A DNA stretch of 57,119 nucleotides. It comes from Patescibacteria group bacterium (GTDB lineage: Bacteria > Patescibacteriota > Minisyncoccia > Minisyncoccales > UBA5738). Shown here piece after piece: positions 47,935-56,976 of this stretch; the first letter of the stretch is position 1; each line of letters starts with the position of its first letter. The translations under genes and the position numbers were made by a program. The DNA is taken from NCBI GenBank assembly GCA_022710775.1, contig JAKLGH010000008.1, forward strand, positions 1 to 57,119, read 5' to 3'. Under the pieces are notes generated by a model that was given only the letters and a program-made list of their open reading frames with translations, searched no databases and was not told where the DNA came from.

Positions 47935-49719
47935 ATGGTTAAAAACGCGTTAAAATTAATTTTTCTTGCTTTGTTGTTTGTTCTAGTGTTTCCCGCCGAC
48001 TTAAATGCCGCCACTTCCTACCGGGCCAACCAGGCCTCAACCATAACGGTCAACGAATGGAGCGAATGCCGTTTGGTTACCAACCAGGCCGCGGCTAAAG
48101 ACACGTTCGTACCAACGAATACCGCTCTGGAATGGTCGGAGTTCCGCATCCATTATCCAAGCCATATCAGCCTGGCTGCCTGTTCTTTGTCGCTCTCTGT
48201 TTCTAAGGCCGGCACGGGCGCCGGCACGGTAACCAGCAGTCCGGCGGGCATCAACTGCGGGGCGGCTTGCAGCGCGAACTTCGCGGCCGGAGCGACCATC
48301 ACCCTCACCGCTGTGCCCAATGCCAGCTCAACTTTTTCCGGCTGGTCGGGCGGAGGATGTTCGGGAACTGGAATATGCACGGTAATGCTTAGTTCAAATA
48401 CGACCGTAACCGCAACGTTCAATATTATCACCTACGCGCTCTCTGTTTCTAAGGCCGGCACGGGTGCCGGCACGGTAACCAGCAGTCCGGCGGGCATTAA
48501 CTGCGGGGCGGCATGCAGCGCTAACTACAGCTCGGGCGCGTCGGTAACGCTTACTGCGGCTGCCGATGTAGGCTCCGCTTTCGTTGGCTGGTCGGGCGCC
48601 GGATGTTCCGGAACCGGGACGTGCACGGTGACAATGTCGGCCAACGAAACGGTGACAGCGACGTTTAATGTTGCTAATTACACGCTTACGGTAACGAAAT
48701 CGGGTCTGGGCGCCGGCACGGTAACCAGCAGTCCGGCGGGCATTAACTGCGGGGCGGCTTGCAATTCGATATTTGGCGGAGGCACTTCTGTTACCCTCAC
48801 CGCAACACCGAATGCCAGTTCCAAGTTCGCCGGCTGGTCGGGCGGAGGATGTTCGGGAACTGGGACGTGCACGGTGGCGTTGAATGCCGATACCGCCATT
48901 GACGCCAAATTCAATCCCGCCACTTGCACGGTCGTGCCCGGAGGAGGAAAAAGGGTTTTTGTCACCTCCGCGACATACAAGGGCGCCTCGGTCCGCACTA
49001 ATGCCGCCGCTAATACTCTTTGCCAAAACTTAGCTTCCGCTGCCGGCCTTTCAGGCACGTATAAAGCCATGATTTACCTGAATGCCGCAACGCCCGATAC
49101 CATTATTCCGGCCGGAAAACCGATATATAACGGCGGGCTCACGCTAAACGGATGCGAGTGGAACCTGGTCGGCAACGATCGAACCGATATGTTTAACTGT
49201 GATAACTGCCAGCCAGCCGTAGCCGACGGATTTGAGCCTTATTTGCGCAATCCCATCAAATACGATGAAACGGGAACCGAACGGTCTTATTCGGTCTGGA
49301 CCAATATCAAACCGTGGAACGGCAGTTGGGATATTTCACTGGTTCAGCTCTTATATAATTCGACGGCCGCCTGCAACCACACGCCCGACAGATTGTTTTC
49401 TTGCTGTTCTTATGCAACTTGCCTGCCCTGCATGACTCACATTGATATAGTACCCGCTAAAAATGGTCCGTCGATAGACTGCACTAAAACATCAACTTGG
49501 GACTATTTTATCAGAAACAGTGACGGCAGCGTGAAATCCCTGGTGGTTGCGGGAGACAGCCAATCGGCTACCCAAAGATGGAGCGGCGACGCTCAAACCG
49601 GTAAAACCTATTTTATGGGCACGGGTTATACGTTGGCAAGCGGCTGCGCCCGCGCGATCGATAAAACCTATTCAATATGCGATAACATGAATATGGGCCT
49701 TTACTGTTTCCAGCAATAA
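47935..49719 (+). CDS. Exported surface protein: three InlB-like B-repeats plus DUF1554 domain (paralogue)
   Basis: 594 aa with the same architecture as the 46262 protein. The YRANQAST...EWSECRLVTNQ module is almost unchanged. Its three B-repeats are more alike among themselves (KAGTGAGTVTSSPAGINCG occurs in the first two, KSGLGAGTVTSSPAGINCG in the third), and their DNA is nearly identical in part (GCCGGCACGGTAACCAGCAG recurs). The DUF1554-type head is longer, with extra Cys (DNCQPAV, FSCCSYATCLPC), and ends GLYCFQQ. Confidence 0.88.
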   Translation: MVKNALKLIFLALLFVLVFPADLNAATSYRANQASTITVNEWSECRLVTNQAAAKDTFVPTNTALEWSEFRIHYPSHISLAACSLSLSVSKAGTGAGTVTSSPAGINCGAACSANFAAGATITLTAVPNASSTFSGWSGGGCSGTGICTVMLSSNTTVTATFNIITYALSVSKAGTGAGTVTSSPAGINCGAACSANYSSGASVTLTAAADVGSAFVGWSGAGCSGTGTCTVTMSANETVTATFNVANYTLTVTKSGLGAGTVTSSPAGINCGAACNSIFGGGTSVTLTATPNASSKFAGWSGGGCSGTGTCTVALNADTAIDAKFNPATCTVVPGGGKRVFVTSATYKGASVRTNAAANTLCQNLASAAGLSGTYKAMIYLNAATPDTIIPAGKPIYNGGLTLNGCEWNLVGNDRTDMFNCDNCQPAVADGFEPYLRNPIKYDETGTERSYSVWTNIKPWNGSWDISLVQLLYNSTAACNHTPDRLFSCCSYATCLPCMTHIDIVPAKNGPSIDCTKTSTWDYFIRNSDGSVKSLVVAGDSQSATQRWSGDAQTGKTYFMGTGYTLASGCARAIDKTYSICDNMNMGLYCFQQ

Positions 49720-49809
49720 TCGCGCCAAATAAAACTGCCTTTAGACGATTATGTTCAACGGCATAAACGCAACTTTAAATTTTAAACTTAAAAAACCTGG
49801 AATTAACTT

Positions 49810-50823
49810 ATGAAAGAAGCGTATCTGTATGAAAAAACGGCTAAAAAAAGGGTAAAATGCCTGAATTGCGCCCATTATTGCGAAATGGCTCCGGGAATCC
49901 GCGGAGCCTGCGGCGTCCGGGAAAATGTCAACGGGAAGCTTTACGCCCTCAATTACGGCCGGACTGTCGCCGTACAGGTGGATCCGGTTGAAAAAAAACC
50001 GCTATTCCATTTCCTGCCCGGTTCGCTTACCTTATCGATCGCGGCCGCCGGCTGCAATTTTACCTGTGTAAACTGCCAGAACTTTGAAATTTCCCAAACT
50101 CCGAAAAAGATGAAGGATATTCCGGGACAGGAAGTTTCGCCGCAGGAAATAATCGAACTGGCCAAAAGCCTTAACGTGCCCAGCATATCATATACTTACG
50201 TGGAACCGACGATTTTTTCGGATTACGCTTTGGATGTAATGAAGCTGGCTAAAGAGCAAAAAATCAGGAATATCTGGGTAACGAACGGATTTCTTTCAAA
50301 AGAAGCGTTCGATCTAGTTTCCCCGTTTCTAGATGCCGCCAATGTCGATATCAAGGGCTTTACGGAAGAATTTTACCAAAAAAATTGCGGCGGACGGCTC
50401 GAGCCGGTACTCGAAACCTGCAAGAGAATGAAGCGCGCCGGCATTTGGATAGAAATAACCACGCTGGTCATTCCAACCTTAAACGATTCGCGTTTTGTCC
50501 TCGAAGACATTGCCAGGTTCATCGCTCAAGATCTTGGTAAAGACGTACCTTGGCATGTTACCCAATTCAGCGGGCTGATATCGTGGAAACTGAAAAGCTT
50601 GCCCCAAACCCCGGCTAAGGTTCTGAAAATGGCTTATGATATCGGTAAAGCCGCCGGTTTAAAATATGTTTATACCGGCAATATTCCTGGGCTAGCCTAC
50701 GAAAATACGATGTGCCCCGCGTGCGGTGAAATCTGCGTGGAACGCGAAGGTTATATCATCAGCCGCCACGATAAAAACGGCAAGTGCGGAAATTGCGGCG
50801 AAGAACTGAATATTGTCGATTAA
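49810..50823 (+). CDS. amrS: AmmeMemoRadiSam system radical SAM enzyme
   Basis: A 337-aa radical SAM protein. A Cys pair region precedes the core (CLNCAHYCEM, GACGVR); the cluster motif is AAGCNFTCVNCQNFEISQ (C-x3-C-x2-C, near residue 80). TYVEPTIFSDYALDVMKLA and NVDIKGFTEEFY are family-typical, and a zinc-ribbon-like tail (CPACGEICVERE... CGNCGEEL) ends the protein. The natural substrate of AmmeMemoRadiSam systems is unknown. The partner encoded downstream begins 79 bases after the stop. Confidence 0.92.
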   Translation: MKEAYLYEKTAKKRVKCLNCAHYCEMAPGIRGACGVRENVNGKLYALNYGRTVAVQVDPVEKKPLFHFLPGSLTLSIAAAGCNFTCVNCQNFEISQTPKKMKDIPGQEVSPQEIIELAKSLNVPSISYTYVEPTIFSDYALDVMKLAKEQKIRNIWVTNGFLSKEAFDLVSPFLDAANVDIKGFTEEFYQKNCGGRLEPVLETCKRMKRAGIWIEITTLVIPTLNDSRFVLEDIARFIAQDLGKDVPWHVTQFSGLISWKLKSLPQTPAKVLKMAYDIGKAAGLKYVYTGNIPGLAYENTMCPACGEICVEREGYIISRHDKNGKCGNCGEELNIVD

Positions 50824-50902
50824 CCCCTTTCCTCGCTTTTCTTGCTCTTCTTGCTTTCTCGCTTTCTTGCTTTTCCGGCTTTCTCGCTTATTATCTAATC
50901 CA
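50824..50902 (+). other. Pyrimidine-rich low-complexity spacer
   Basis: The spacer consists of CTTGCTTTCTCGCTTTCTTG-type near-repeats on the plus strand. It separates the radical SAM and Memo/LigB-like genes and encodes nothing convincing. Confidence 0.6.
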
Positions 50903-51526
50903 ATGATCTCTTTCGCCTGTATTTCCCCCCATCCGCCTCTGCTTCTGCCAGATATCGGTTCAAAAACTGACCGTTCGGCCGTGGCTAAAACCATTGAGTC
51001 GCTGGAAAAATTAGGAAGCCTATTGGCGGCCATCCAACCGCAAACGATCGTCATCTCTTCTCCCCACCCGGACTGGGGCTTTAATGTGCCGTTGCATTTT
51101 TTGGCAAACGGGATTTCCCCCGAAGTGATAACGGTTCTTTGCGGGCTGGAACCGCCCGATGAATATTTCAAAAAAGGAGCCGAATTTTATTTAAAACAAC
51201 TAAAAAATCTCGCGGATAAAATCGCTTTGATCGCGTCCGGCGACTTGTCGCACCGCCTCAAGGTCGACGGTCCCTACGGATTCCACGAGCAAGGACCCTT
51301 GTTCGACAAAAAACTGGTCGCGAGCCTAAAGAATAGCGACGTTAAAACCATCATCGGCCTGGAAAATGAATTTCCTGAGGCTGGAGAATGCGGCTTGCGT
51401 TCTTTTTGTTTTTTGCTAGGCATCCTCGAAGGAGCGAAAATCGGCTGGCAGGCCGACATTCTTTCTTACGAGAGCCCTTTTGGCGTCGGCTACCTGGTCG
51501 CCAACTTTGATCTTAAAACTCAATAA
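50903..51526 (+). CDS. LigB/Memo-like extradiol-dioxygenase-superfamily protein of the AmmeMemoRadiSam pair
   Basis: 207 aa. FACISPHPPLLLPDIGSK at the N-terminus, VISSPHPDWGFNVPLHF, IASGDLSHRLKVDGPYGFHEQG and FPEAGECGLRSFCFLLGIL carry the His/Glu positions of the LigB fold as used in AmmeMemoRadiSam system proteins. ATG 50903 starts directly at the first motif; the longer frame translates the pyrimidine-rich spacer. The third family component, AMMECR1, is absent both as a fusion and as a neighbour. Confidence 0.82.
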   Translation: MISFACISPHPPLLLPDIGSKTDRSAVAKTIESLEKLGSLLAAIQPQTIVISSPHPDWGFNVPLHFLANGISPEVITVLCGLEPPDEYFKKGAEFYLKQLKNLADKIALIASGDLSHRLKVDGPYGFHEQGPLFDKKLVASLKNSDVKTIIGLENEFPEAGECGLRSFCFLLGILEGAKIGWQADILSYESPFGVGYLVANFDLKTQ

Positions 51527-51527
51527 C

Positions 51528-51842
51528 ATGAAAATTACAATTAAAGGGCCGTTAAAAGACAATATCAATAACCTGGCGCGAAAGCTTGGATACCAATTCC
51601 AGCGGGCAAAAAAAGACGAAAATGGCATAGACGAGCTGGAATTCTCGCGCGTTATGAGCGCGTCCGGCTATCCTCGCTTTCATCTTTTCTTGAAATCCGA
51701 GGGTGAAAATCTGGTCTTCACTCTTCATTTGGATCAAAAAAAACCAAGCTATTCCGGGTCGTCGGCCCATGCCGGAGAATATAGCGGAACGATCGTCGAA
51801 GAAGAAGCGAAAAGGATAAGAACGCTAATGGAAGGAACTTAG
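51528..51842 (+). CDS. Small conserved-looking protein of unknown function
   Basis: 104 aa (MKITIKGPLKDNINNLARKLGY..., ELEFSRVMSASGYPRFHLFL, SYSGSSAHAGEYSGTIVEEE). Alternating hydrophobic strands and two His in SSAHAGEY suggest a compact alpha/beta fold. Its ATG lies one base after the stop of the LigB-like gene, so it is part of the same operon. No family is recognised. The following 200 bases (51843-52046) hold no gene. Confidence 0.7.
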   Translation: MKITIKGPLKDNINNLARKLGYQFQRAKKDENGIDELEFSRVMSASGYPRFHLFLKSEGENLVFTLHLDQKKPSYSGSSAHAGEYSGTIVEEEAKRIRTLMEGT

Positions 51843-52046
51843 AAAAACGGAGTGTCAATTCGGCTTAAGTTCGCTTGATCGCACCGAACCTGTGCTATTA
51901 TTGGCCGGGTTTATTTAATCGGAGCAAAACTGTTGCAATGGATATATTTGCTAGTAGCGGATAAATTGGATAAAATGAACCAATATATTTAAAAACGAAT
52001 GCATTTAACTTCGTAAATATTATTTTTTCATTTTTTCAAAATTTAT

Positions 52047-53780
52047 ATGGAATATTTCAATAGTTTTAAAAATCCGCTAAACGTATTAATAATATTAATG
52101 TTTGCAGCGTTTCTGGCTGTTTCTTCCGAAGTCCTGGCTTGGAACAACCCCAATACCGACCCGCCCAACGACAATGTTGATCCTCCCATCAACGTATCGG
52201 GAGACCCGCAGAAAAAATCCGGCGATCTTAACATCGGCGGCGGGCTTGATTATTGGATTACCAAGGACGGAGACAGCTTTGCCCTTAAAAACGACGCCGG
52301 AGCCGATAAATTCATTGTAGGCCAGGACGGCAATATCATCGTCAACGGACAAATAAAGATCACGGGCGGAACGCCGGGATTGAACAAACTGCTGGTTTCC
52401 GACGCCGCCGGATTGGCGTCCTGGAAGACGGCGGCGGACGCGGGTATCACAGGCTCTTTGCCGGCCGGAATGTTGGGCCAAACCTTGAGGCATGACGGAT
52501 TTAGCTGGATAGCCAACAGCGTCATCTTCAATAACGGTACGGATGTCGGAATCGGAACAAACGCGCCCGCAGCCAAGCTTGATATCAATGGTCAGATTAT
52601 GATCCGCGGCGGCTTGCCGGGAGCCGGCAAGGTTTTGGTTTCCGACGCAAACGGCCTGGCTTCTTGGGAAGCGCCCTCTGCCGGAGTGATTGCTTCATCC
52701 TGCTCCGCGGGAACTGTCGTTACCGGCATCGACTCCGGCGGTAATCTGGTTTGCGGACGGCAGATAATTTCGGGAGCCTGCGCCGGGAATAAGTTCGTTA
52801 AAGGCATCGATGGCGCGGGAAATATCATTTGCGACGATCTCCCGCCGATTTGCGCCGCTTCAACTTGCACTTCGCTTGGTTATAACTGCGGAAATTGGCC
52901 CGATGGTTGCGGCAACACGATTAGCTGCGGAAACTGCGTGAGTCCTCAAATCTGCGCTTCCGGCGTATGCGCCGCCAGCTGCACCCCGAAAACTTGCGCC
53001 CAGCAGGGTTTTGCCTGTGGCAGCCAGACTGACGGGTGCGGAAACGCTATTAATTGCGGTAATTGCGCGTCCGGCCAAACCTGCGTAAGCGGTACTTGCA
53101 AAGACGAGGACTGCAAAGGCAATAATTTAGGGGGTAAAAGAATTTTCGTCACAAGTGCGGGCTACAGCGGTTCCCAAGTCCGCAACGACGCGGCCGCCGA
53201 TACGCTCTGCCAAACCCATGCAACTACCGCCGGTTTGCCCGGCACCTATAAAGCCTTGATTTACTTGGGTAGCCGCCTGCCCGAAACAGCACTGCCTCTG
53301 GGCTATGCTTTTTATAACGGTCAATATACCGGCAGCTATTGCGACTGGAAATTGGTGGCTGGCAGCCGGGCATTGATGTGGTCGCTGCCGCTGGCCAATC
53401 CCATCCGTTACGACGAATTCGGCAACAGCGTAGTCCTTAATAGCGTTTGGACCAACTTTAAATCGGGCGGCAGCGGAACATACAACGTTATTGCGAGCTG
53501 TGGTTCCGGCTTTTGGGGCGATCAATGTCCTCCAAGTGGAACACTCGCATGCTGGCCCTGCCGGGCAGGAGCAATCCAGTGTGGCGGTACTTGGTGCTAC
53601 ACCCCTTGCGTTACCGCCTATTATGGAAATCCAATGTCTACTAACGTTGCCTGGAGCGGAACACTGTATAGCGTCACAGGATCAGCTCAAACTGATATCA
53701 TTGCCGCAAAAAATCAGGCCACATCCATACTGAACACCTGCCAAGCGTTCCAGCGCGCCCTCTACTGCGTGGAGCAATAA
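52047..53780 (+). CDS. Exported surface protein: stalk module, Cys-rich knots and DUF1554 head
   Basis: 577 aa. Signal peptide (VLIILMFAAFLAVSSEVLA), then the same stalk as the 44347 protein (WNNPNTDPPNDNVDPPINV, GLDYWITKDGDSFALKND, GTPGLNKLLVSD). Two Cys-rich repeats of the type C-x4-C-x3-G-[FY]-x-CG...DGCGN...CGNC follow (near residues 270-350). A DUF1554 head begins GGKRIFVTSAGYSGSQVR and ends ALYCVEQ. Bases 52159-52636 are repeated at 53900-54377 without a difference that I could see. Confidence 0.88.
   Translation: MEYFNSFKNPLNVLIILMFAAFLAVSSEVLAWNNPNTDPPNDNVDPPINVSGDPQKKSGDLNIGGGLDYWITKDGDSFALKNDAGADKFIVGQDGNIIVNGQIKITGGTPGLNKLLVSDAAGLASWKTAADAGITGSLPAGMLGQTLRHDGFSWIANSVIFNNGTDVGIGTNAPAAKLDINGQIMIRGGLPGAGKVLVSDANGLASWEAPSAGVIASSCSAGTVVTGIDSGGNLVCGRQIISGACAGNKFVKGIDGAGNIICDDLPPICAASTCTSLGYNCGNWPDGCGNTISCGNCVSPQICASGVCAASCTPKTCAQQGFACGSQTDGCGNAINCGNCASGQTCVSGTCKDEDCKGNNLGGKRIFVTSAGYSGSQVRNDAAADTLCQTHATTAGLPGTYKALIYLGSRLPETALPLGYAFYNGQYTGSYCDWKLVAGSRALMWSLPLANPIRYDEFGNSVVLNSVWTNFKSGGSGTYNVIASCGSGFWGDQCPPSGTLACWPCRAGAIQCGGTWCYTPCVTAYYGNPMSTNVAWSGTLYSVTGSAQTDIIAAKNQATSILNTCQAFQRALYCVEQ
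52159..52636 (+). repeat. 478-bp identical tract, copy 1 (copy 2 at 53900-54377)
   Basis: Line-by-line comparison shows no mismatch between 52159-52636 and 53900-54377 (offset 1741). Both copies encode the stalk module. Sequences diverge at once outside the tract, at the signal peptide side and at the Cys-rich side. A second shared tract of about 75 bases lies near 53080-53150 / 54745-54810. Confidence 0.92.
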
Positions 53781-53790
53781 TATTATTAAA

Positions 53791-55428
53791 ATGCATAACT
53801 TATCCACTGCTAAAAACATTAAAGCGGCAAGCCTCTTGATCATTACAGCTTTAATCGCTTATGTTTCCAGCGTCCTGGCTTGGAATAACCCAAATACAAA
53901 CCCGCCCAACGACAATGTTGATCCTCCCATCAACGTATCGGGAGACCCGCAGAAAAAATCCGGCGATCTTAACATCGGCGGCGGGCTTGATTATTGGATT
54001 ACCAAGGACGGAGACAGCTTTGCCCTTAAAAACGACGCCGGAGCCGATAAATTCATTGTAGGCCAGGACGGCAATATCATCGTCAACGGACAAATAAAGA
54101 TCACGGGCGGAACGCCGGGATTGAACAAACTGCTGGTTTCCGACGCCGCCGGATTGGCGTCCTGGAAGACGGCGGCGGACGCGGGTATCACAGGCTCTTT
54201 GCCGGCCGGAATGTTGGGCCAAACCTTGAGGCATGACGGATTTAGCTGGATAGCCAACAGCGTCATCTTCAATAACGGTACGGATGTCGGAATCGGAACA
54301 AACGCGCCCGCAGCCAAGCTTGATATCAATGGTCAGATTATGATCCGCGGCGGCTTGCCGGGAGCCGGCAAGGTTTTAACTTCAAACGCAGTCGGGCTCG
54401 CGAGCTGGGAAACACCGGCATCAGGAACCGCAAGCGGTTCCTGCCCGGCTGGCGCGGTTGTAACCGGTATTGATGTTTCCGGAAAAATAATATGCACGCC
54501 TCTTTCTTCGCTTTGCACTCCAACCACTTGCTCAAATTTGGGCTATAACTGCGGCTCCTGGCCTGACGGGTGCGGCAATACCCTTGACTGCGGCACCTGC
54601 CCGACCGGCCAAACCTGCGCAAGCGGTACCTGCGCTACCTCTTGCACACCCAAGACTTGCGCCCAGCAGGGCTTTACCTGCGGCAGCCAAAACGATACGT
54701 GCGGAGGATCGCTTAACTGCGGCACCTGCCCGACCGGCCAAACCTGCGTAAGCGGTACTTGCAAAGACGAGGACTGCAAAGGCAATAATTTAGGGGGTAA
54801 AAGAATTTTTGTCACAAGTGCCGGATATACAGGGCACCAAGTTAGAACTAACGCGGATGCGGACGCTATATGCCAGGATCATGCCAGCACGGCTGGCCTT
54901 ACCGGCACCTACAAAGCTTTGGTCTATTTGGATGAAGATCTGCCAGAAACCGTTTTGCCTCTGGGTTATGCCTTCTATAATGGTCAATATACCGGAAGCT
55001 ACTGCAATTGGCGGGAGGTGGCTGGCAGCCGAGCGCTTATGTGGTCGTTGCCGTTAAAAAACCCAATCCTCTACGATGAATACGGCAACATCGCGGTTCT
55101 TCAAAGCGTTTGGACAAATTTCATATCGGGGGGCAGCGGAACTTATACCGTTCTCGACATCTGCGGATGGGCGTCTCAAGCCTTTGGATTAGCCTGGCCT
55201 TGCCTTCCGGGAGCTACGGGCTCGAATGTAACGTCTAATTATAAAGTGTATCCATGCGTCACGGCCTATTACGGAGATCCGACAAAAACCGATGTAAATT
55301 GGAGTGGTATTTTTTATCACACTACGGCTGGTCTATGTACTGACGTTAATTGTGCGTGGAATGAAATGTCCTCTATGACAGAAACCTGCCAGAACTTCCA
55401 GCGCGCACTCTACTGCGTGCAACAATAA
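53791..55428 (+). CDS. Exported surface protein: stalk module, Cys-rich knots and DUF1554 head (paralogue)
   Basis: 545 aa. The signal peptide differs from that of the 52047 protein (LLIITALIAYVSSVLA), but the stalk is identical over the 478-bp tract. The Cys-rich part has repeats with CGTCPTGQTCASGTC and CTPKTCAQQGFTCGSQ. The DUF1554 head begins GGKRIFVTSAGYTGHQVR and ends ALYCVQQ, clearly diverged from its neighbour. It starts 10 bases after the previous stop and has no Shine-Dalgarno. Confidence 0.88.
   Translation: MHNLSTAKNIKAASLLIITALIAYVSSVLAWNNPNTNPPNDNVDPPINVSGDPQKKSGDLNIGGGLDYWITKDGDSFALKNDAGADKFIVGQDGNIIVNGQIKITGGTPGLNKLLVSDAAGLASWKTAADAGITGSLPAGMLGQTLRHDGFSWIANSVIFNNGTDVGIGTNAPAAKLDINGQIMIRGGLPGAGKVLTSNAVGLASWETPASGTASGSCPAGAVVTGIDVSGKIICTPLSSLCTPTTCSNLGYNCGSWPDGCGNTLDCGTCPTGQTCASGTCATSCTPKTCAQQGFTCGSQNDTCGGSLNCGTCPTGQTCVSGTCKDEDCKGNNLGGKRIFVTSAGYTGHQVRTNADADAICQDHASTAGLTGTYKALVYLDEDLPETVLPLGYAFYNGQYTGSYCNWREVAGSRALMWSLPLKNPILYDEYGNIAVLQSVWTNFISGGSGTYTVLDICGWASQAFGLAWPCLPGATGSNVTSNYKVYPCVTAYYGDPTKTDVNWSGIFYHTTAGLCTDVNCAWNEMSSMTETCQNFQRALYCVQQ
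53900..54377 (+). repeat. 478-bp identical tract, copy 2
   Basis: Partner of 52159-52636. Identity this long between flanking diverged segments points to a recent duplication or gene conversion. Confidence 0.92.
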
Positions 55429-55441
55429 CGCCGGTTATTTA

Positions 55442-55470
55442 ATACGGCCCCGCTAACCGCGGGGCCGTAT
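55442..55470 (+). terminator. Strong GC hairpin ending the surface-protein cluster
   Basis: ATACGGCCCCGC, loop TAACC, GCGGGGCCGTAT: 12-bp perfect stem. No T run follows, so it may be a factor-dependent terminator or an mRNA-stabilising structure. Confidence 0.75.
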
Positions 55471-55493
55471 GCGTTAAGCCACTCGATTTGCGG

Positions 55494-55522
55494 TTGACTT
55501 AAAGCTGGTTTAAAGTTAAATA
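55494..55522 (+). promoter_or_regulatory. Promoter of the tsaC gene, predicted leaderless
   Basis: TTGACT (55494-55499), 17 bases, TAAATA (55517-55522). The ATG at 55531 lies 8 bases further, so the transcript would start at or near the start codon. Confidence 0.6.
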
Positions 55523-55530
55523 ATGGCCTA

Positions 55531-56139
55531 ATGGCCAAATCTTATACTGTTATGGATATAATCAATCTATCAGCTAACAACCGTCAAAAAGTTTTGAAAC
55601 AGGCGGCATCGGCTTTGGCTTCATCAAAAAACGTTATCTGCCCCACCGATACTGTTTACGGTTTGCTGGCAAACGCAACGGATAACCGGGCCGTAGCCAA
55701 GGTTTACCGTATCAAACAACGCGATCCAAACAAGCCTCTCCCGGTATTCCTTGAAAGCATCGAAGCGGCGGAAGCGATCGCGGCCGTCAGCCCCGGTGAT
55801 CAAAAAAAACTGCGCGCGGCCTGGCCCGGAAAAACGACCTTTGTCCTGGACTTAAAACCGGGAATCGACATTCCGGCGGCGGAAGGAAAAAAGATCGCCT
55901 TAAGGGTTCCAAGCCATGAGTTCCTTTTGGATTTGCTAAAAATGGTGAATTTCCCCGTAACCGCAACCTCAGCCAATATCGCTGGGTCCGGCCCATATGT
56001 TGAAATTGCCGATGTTTTGGCGGAATTCAAAATCCGGAATGAACAACCCGATCTGGTAATCGATGCCGGAAATTTGCCGCCGACAAAACCGTCAACGATC
56101 GTTGACCTGACGGATAACGAAAAAATTTTACGCCCATGA
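55531..56139 (+). CDS. tsaC: L-threonylcarbamoyladenylate synthase (TsaC/Sua5/YrdC family)
   Basis: A 202-aa enzyme for the first step of t6A37 tRNA modification (Thr + bicarbonate + ATP). VICPTDTVYGLLANATD (near residue 35), KVYRIKQRDPNKPLPVFL with the KR-x-x-x-K-P pattern, ALRVPSHEFLLDLL and ATSANIAGSG match the YrdC domain. It has the single-domain length of TsaC. It overlaps the next gene by 4 bases. Confidence 0.93.
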   Translation: MAKSYTVMDIINLSANNRQKVLKQAASALASSKNVICPTDTVYGLLANATDNRAVAKVYRIKQRDPNKPLPVFLESIEAAEAIAAVSPGDQKKLRAAWPGKTTFVLDLKPGIDIPAAEGKKIALRVPSHEFLLDLLKMVNFPVTATSANIAGSGPYVEIADVLAEFKIRNEQPDLVIDAGNLPPTKPSTIVDLTDNEKILRP

Positions 56140-56846
56140 CCAAAAAAACCGGCAACACCATTAAAAAAAGCCAGGAACTCTCCATATTGAAAGAGATCAT
56201 CGAAACCATCAGCTACAACCTTGATCTAAAGGAGGTTTTGGCGCGCATCGTGCAAATAGTCAGCGGCGTCACCCGGGCCGATTCCTGCTTTTTATATCTT
56301 GTCGACGGCGATACGCTGATACTCCGGGCTTCACTGAATCCAAAGCCGCTAGAGATTAACAGCATCAAGCTGAAATTAAGCGAAGGCATCACCGGCTGGG
56401 TGGCGCGCAACAAAAAAACCGTTGCCATTGAAAATAAGGCTTACGACGACAAACGGTTCAAATTCGTCAACAGCCTGCCCGAAGATAAATTTGAAGGCTT
56501 TCTCTCGGTTCCGATCATTTACCGCGACCGTGTTTTGGGGGTTATCAACGTCCAACACTCCAAGCCAAAAAAGTATTCCAAAAACGAAGTTGTTTTGTTT
56601 GAGCTGGTCGCCAAAGCCACCGGCGGCGCCATCGAAAACGCCCTGCTTTTTTCGGAAAAAGAAGCTTTAAAAGAAGCGCTGGAAACCCGGAAAGTCATTG
56701 AGAAAGCCAAAGGCATCCTGATGAAGGAATACAACCTCTCCGAAGACAAGGCCTATAAGCTTCTCCACAAAAAAAGCATGGATAAAAGAATATCCATGAA
56801 AGAAGTGGCCACCGCCATCATCATCTCCAACGAATTCAAACCCTAA
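56136..56846 (+). CDS. GAF-ANTAR protein, predicted RNA-binding antiterminator
   Basis: 236 aa. A GAF sensory domain covers about residues 25-165 (ILKEIIETISYNLDLKEVL..., DSCFLYLVDGD, EGITGWVARNKKTVAIEN, SVPIIYRDRVLGVINVQHS). The C-terminal ANTAR domain (KAKGILMKEYNLSEDKAYKLLHKKS, RISMKEVATAIII) is the three-helix RNA-binding domain of NasR/AmiR/EutV regulators that prevents termination at paired hairpins. Ligand and RNA targets are unknown. It is translationally coupled to tsaC (ATGA overlap). Confidence 0.9.
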   Translation: MTKKTGNTIKKSQELSILKEIIETISYNLDLKEVLARIVQIVSGVTRADSCFLYLVDGDTLILRASLNPKPLEINSIKLKLSEGITGWVARNKKTVAIENKAYDDKRFKFVNSLPEDKFEGFLSVPIIYRDRVLGVINVQHSKPKKYSKNEVVLFELVAKATGGAIENALLFSEKEALKEALETRKVIEKAKGILMKEYNLSEDKAYKLLHKKSMDKRISMKEVATAIIISNEFKP

Positions 56847-56916
56847 ACCTTATTTTTGGTATTGATTGCGGCAGGCCGCTTCCCGGCTTTTTTAGCATGG
56901 AAAAAAAACGCCAATC

Positions 56917-56960
56917 AAAAAGCGAATTCGTGAAGGTTTAACCTCAAGAATTCGCTTTTT
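56917..56960. terminator. Bidirectional terminator between convergent genes
   Basis: AAAAAGCGAATTC (56917-56929) pairs with GAATTCGCTTTTT (56948-56960); the 18-base interior can pair further (TGAAGGTT/AACCTCA). A and T runs suit both directions. Confidence 0.9.
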
Positions 56961-56976
56961 TAAGGTCAATCCTCCA

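Noticed and set aside
48394-49026. Long minus-strand ORF inside the 47935 gene, rich in Arg and Ser
   Set aside because: It is a shadow of the GC-rich B-repeats, without start signal or recognisable domain.
51843-52046. Regulatory RNA between the 104-aa gene and the 52047 surface gene
   Set aside because: No stable hairpin with T run or known motif was found in this 204-base gap.
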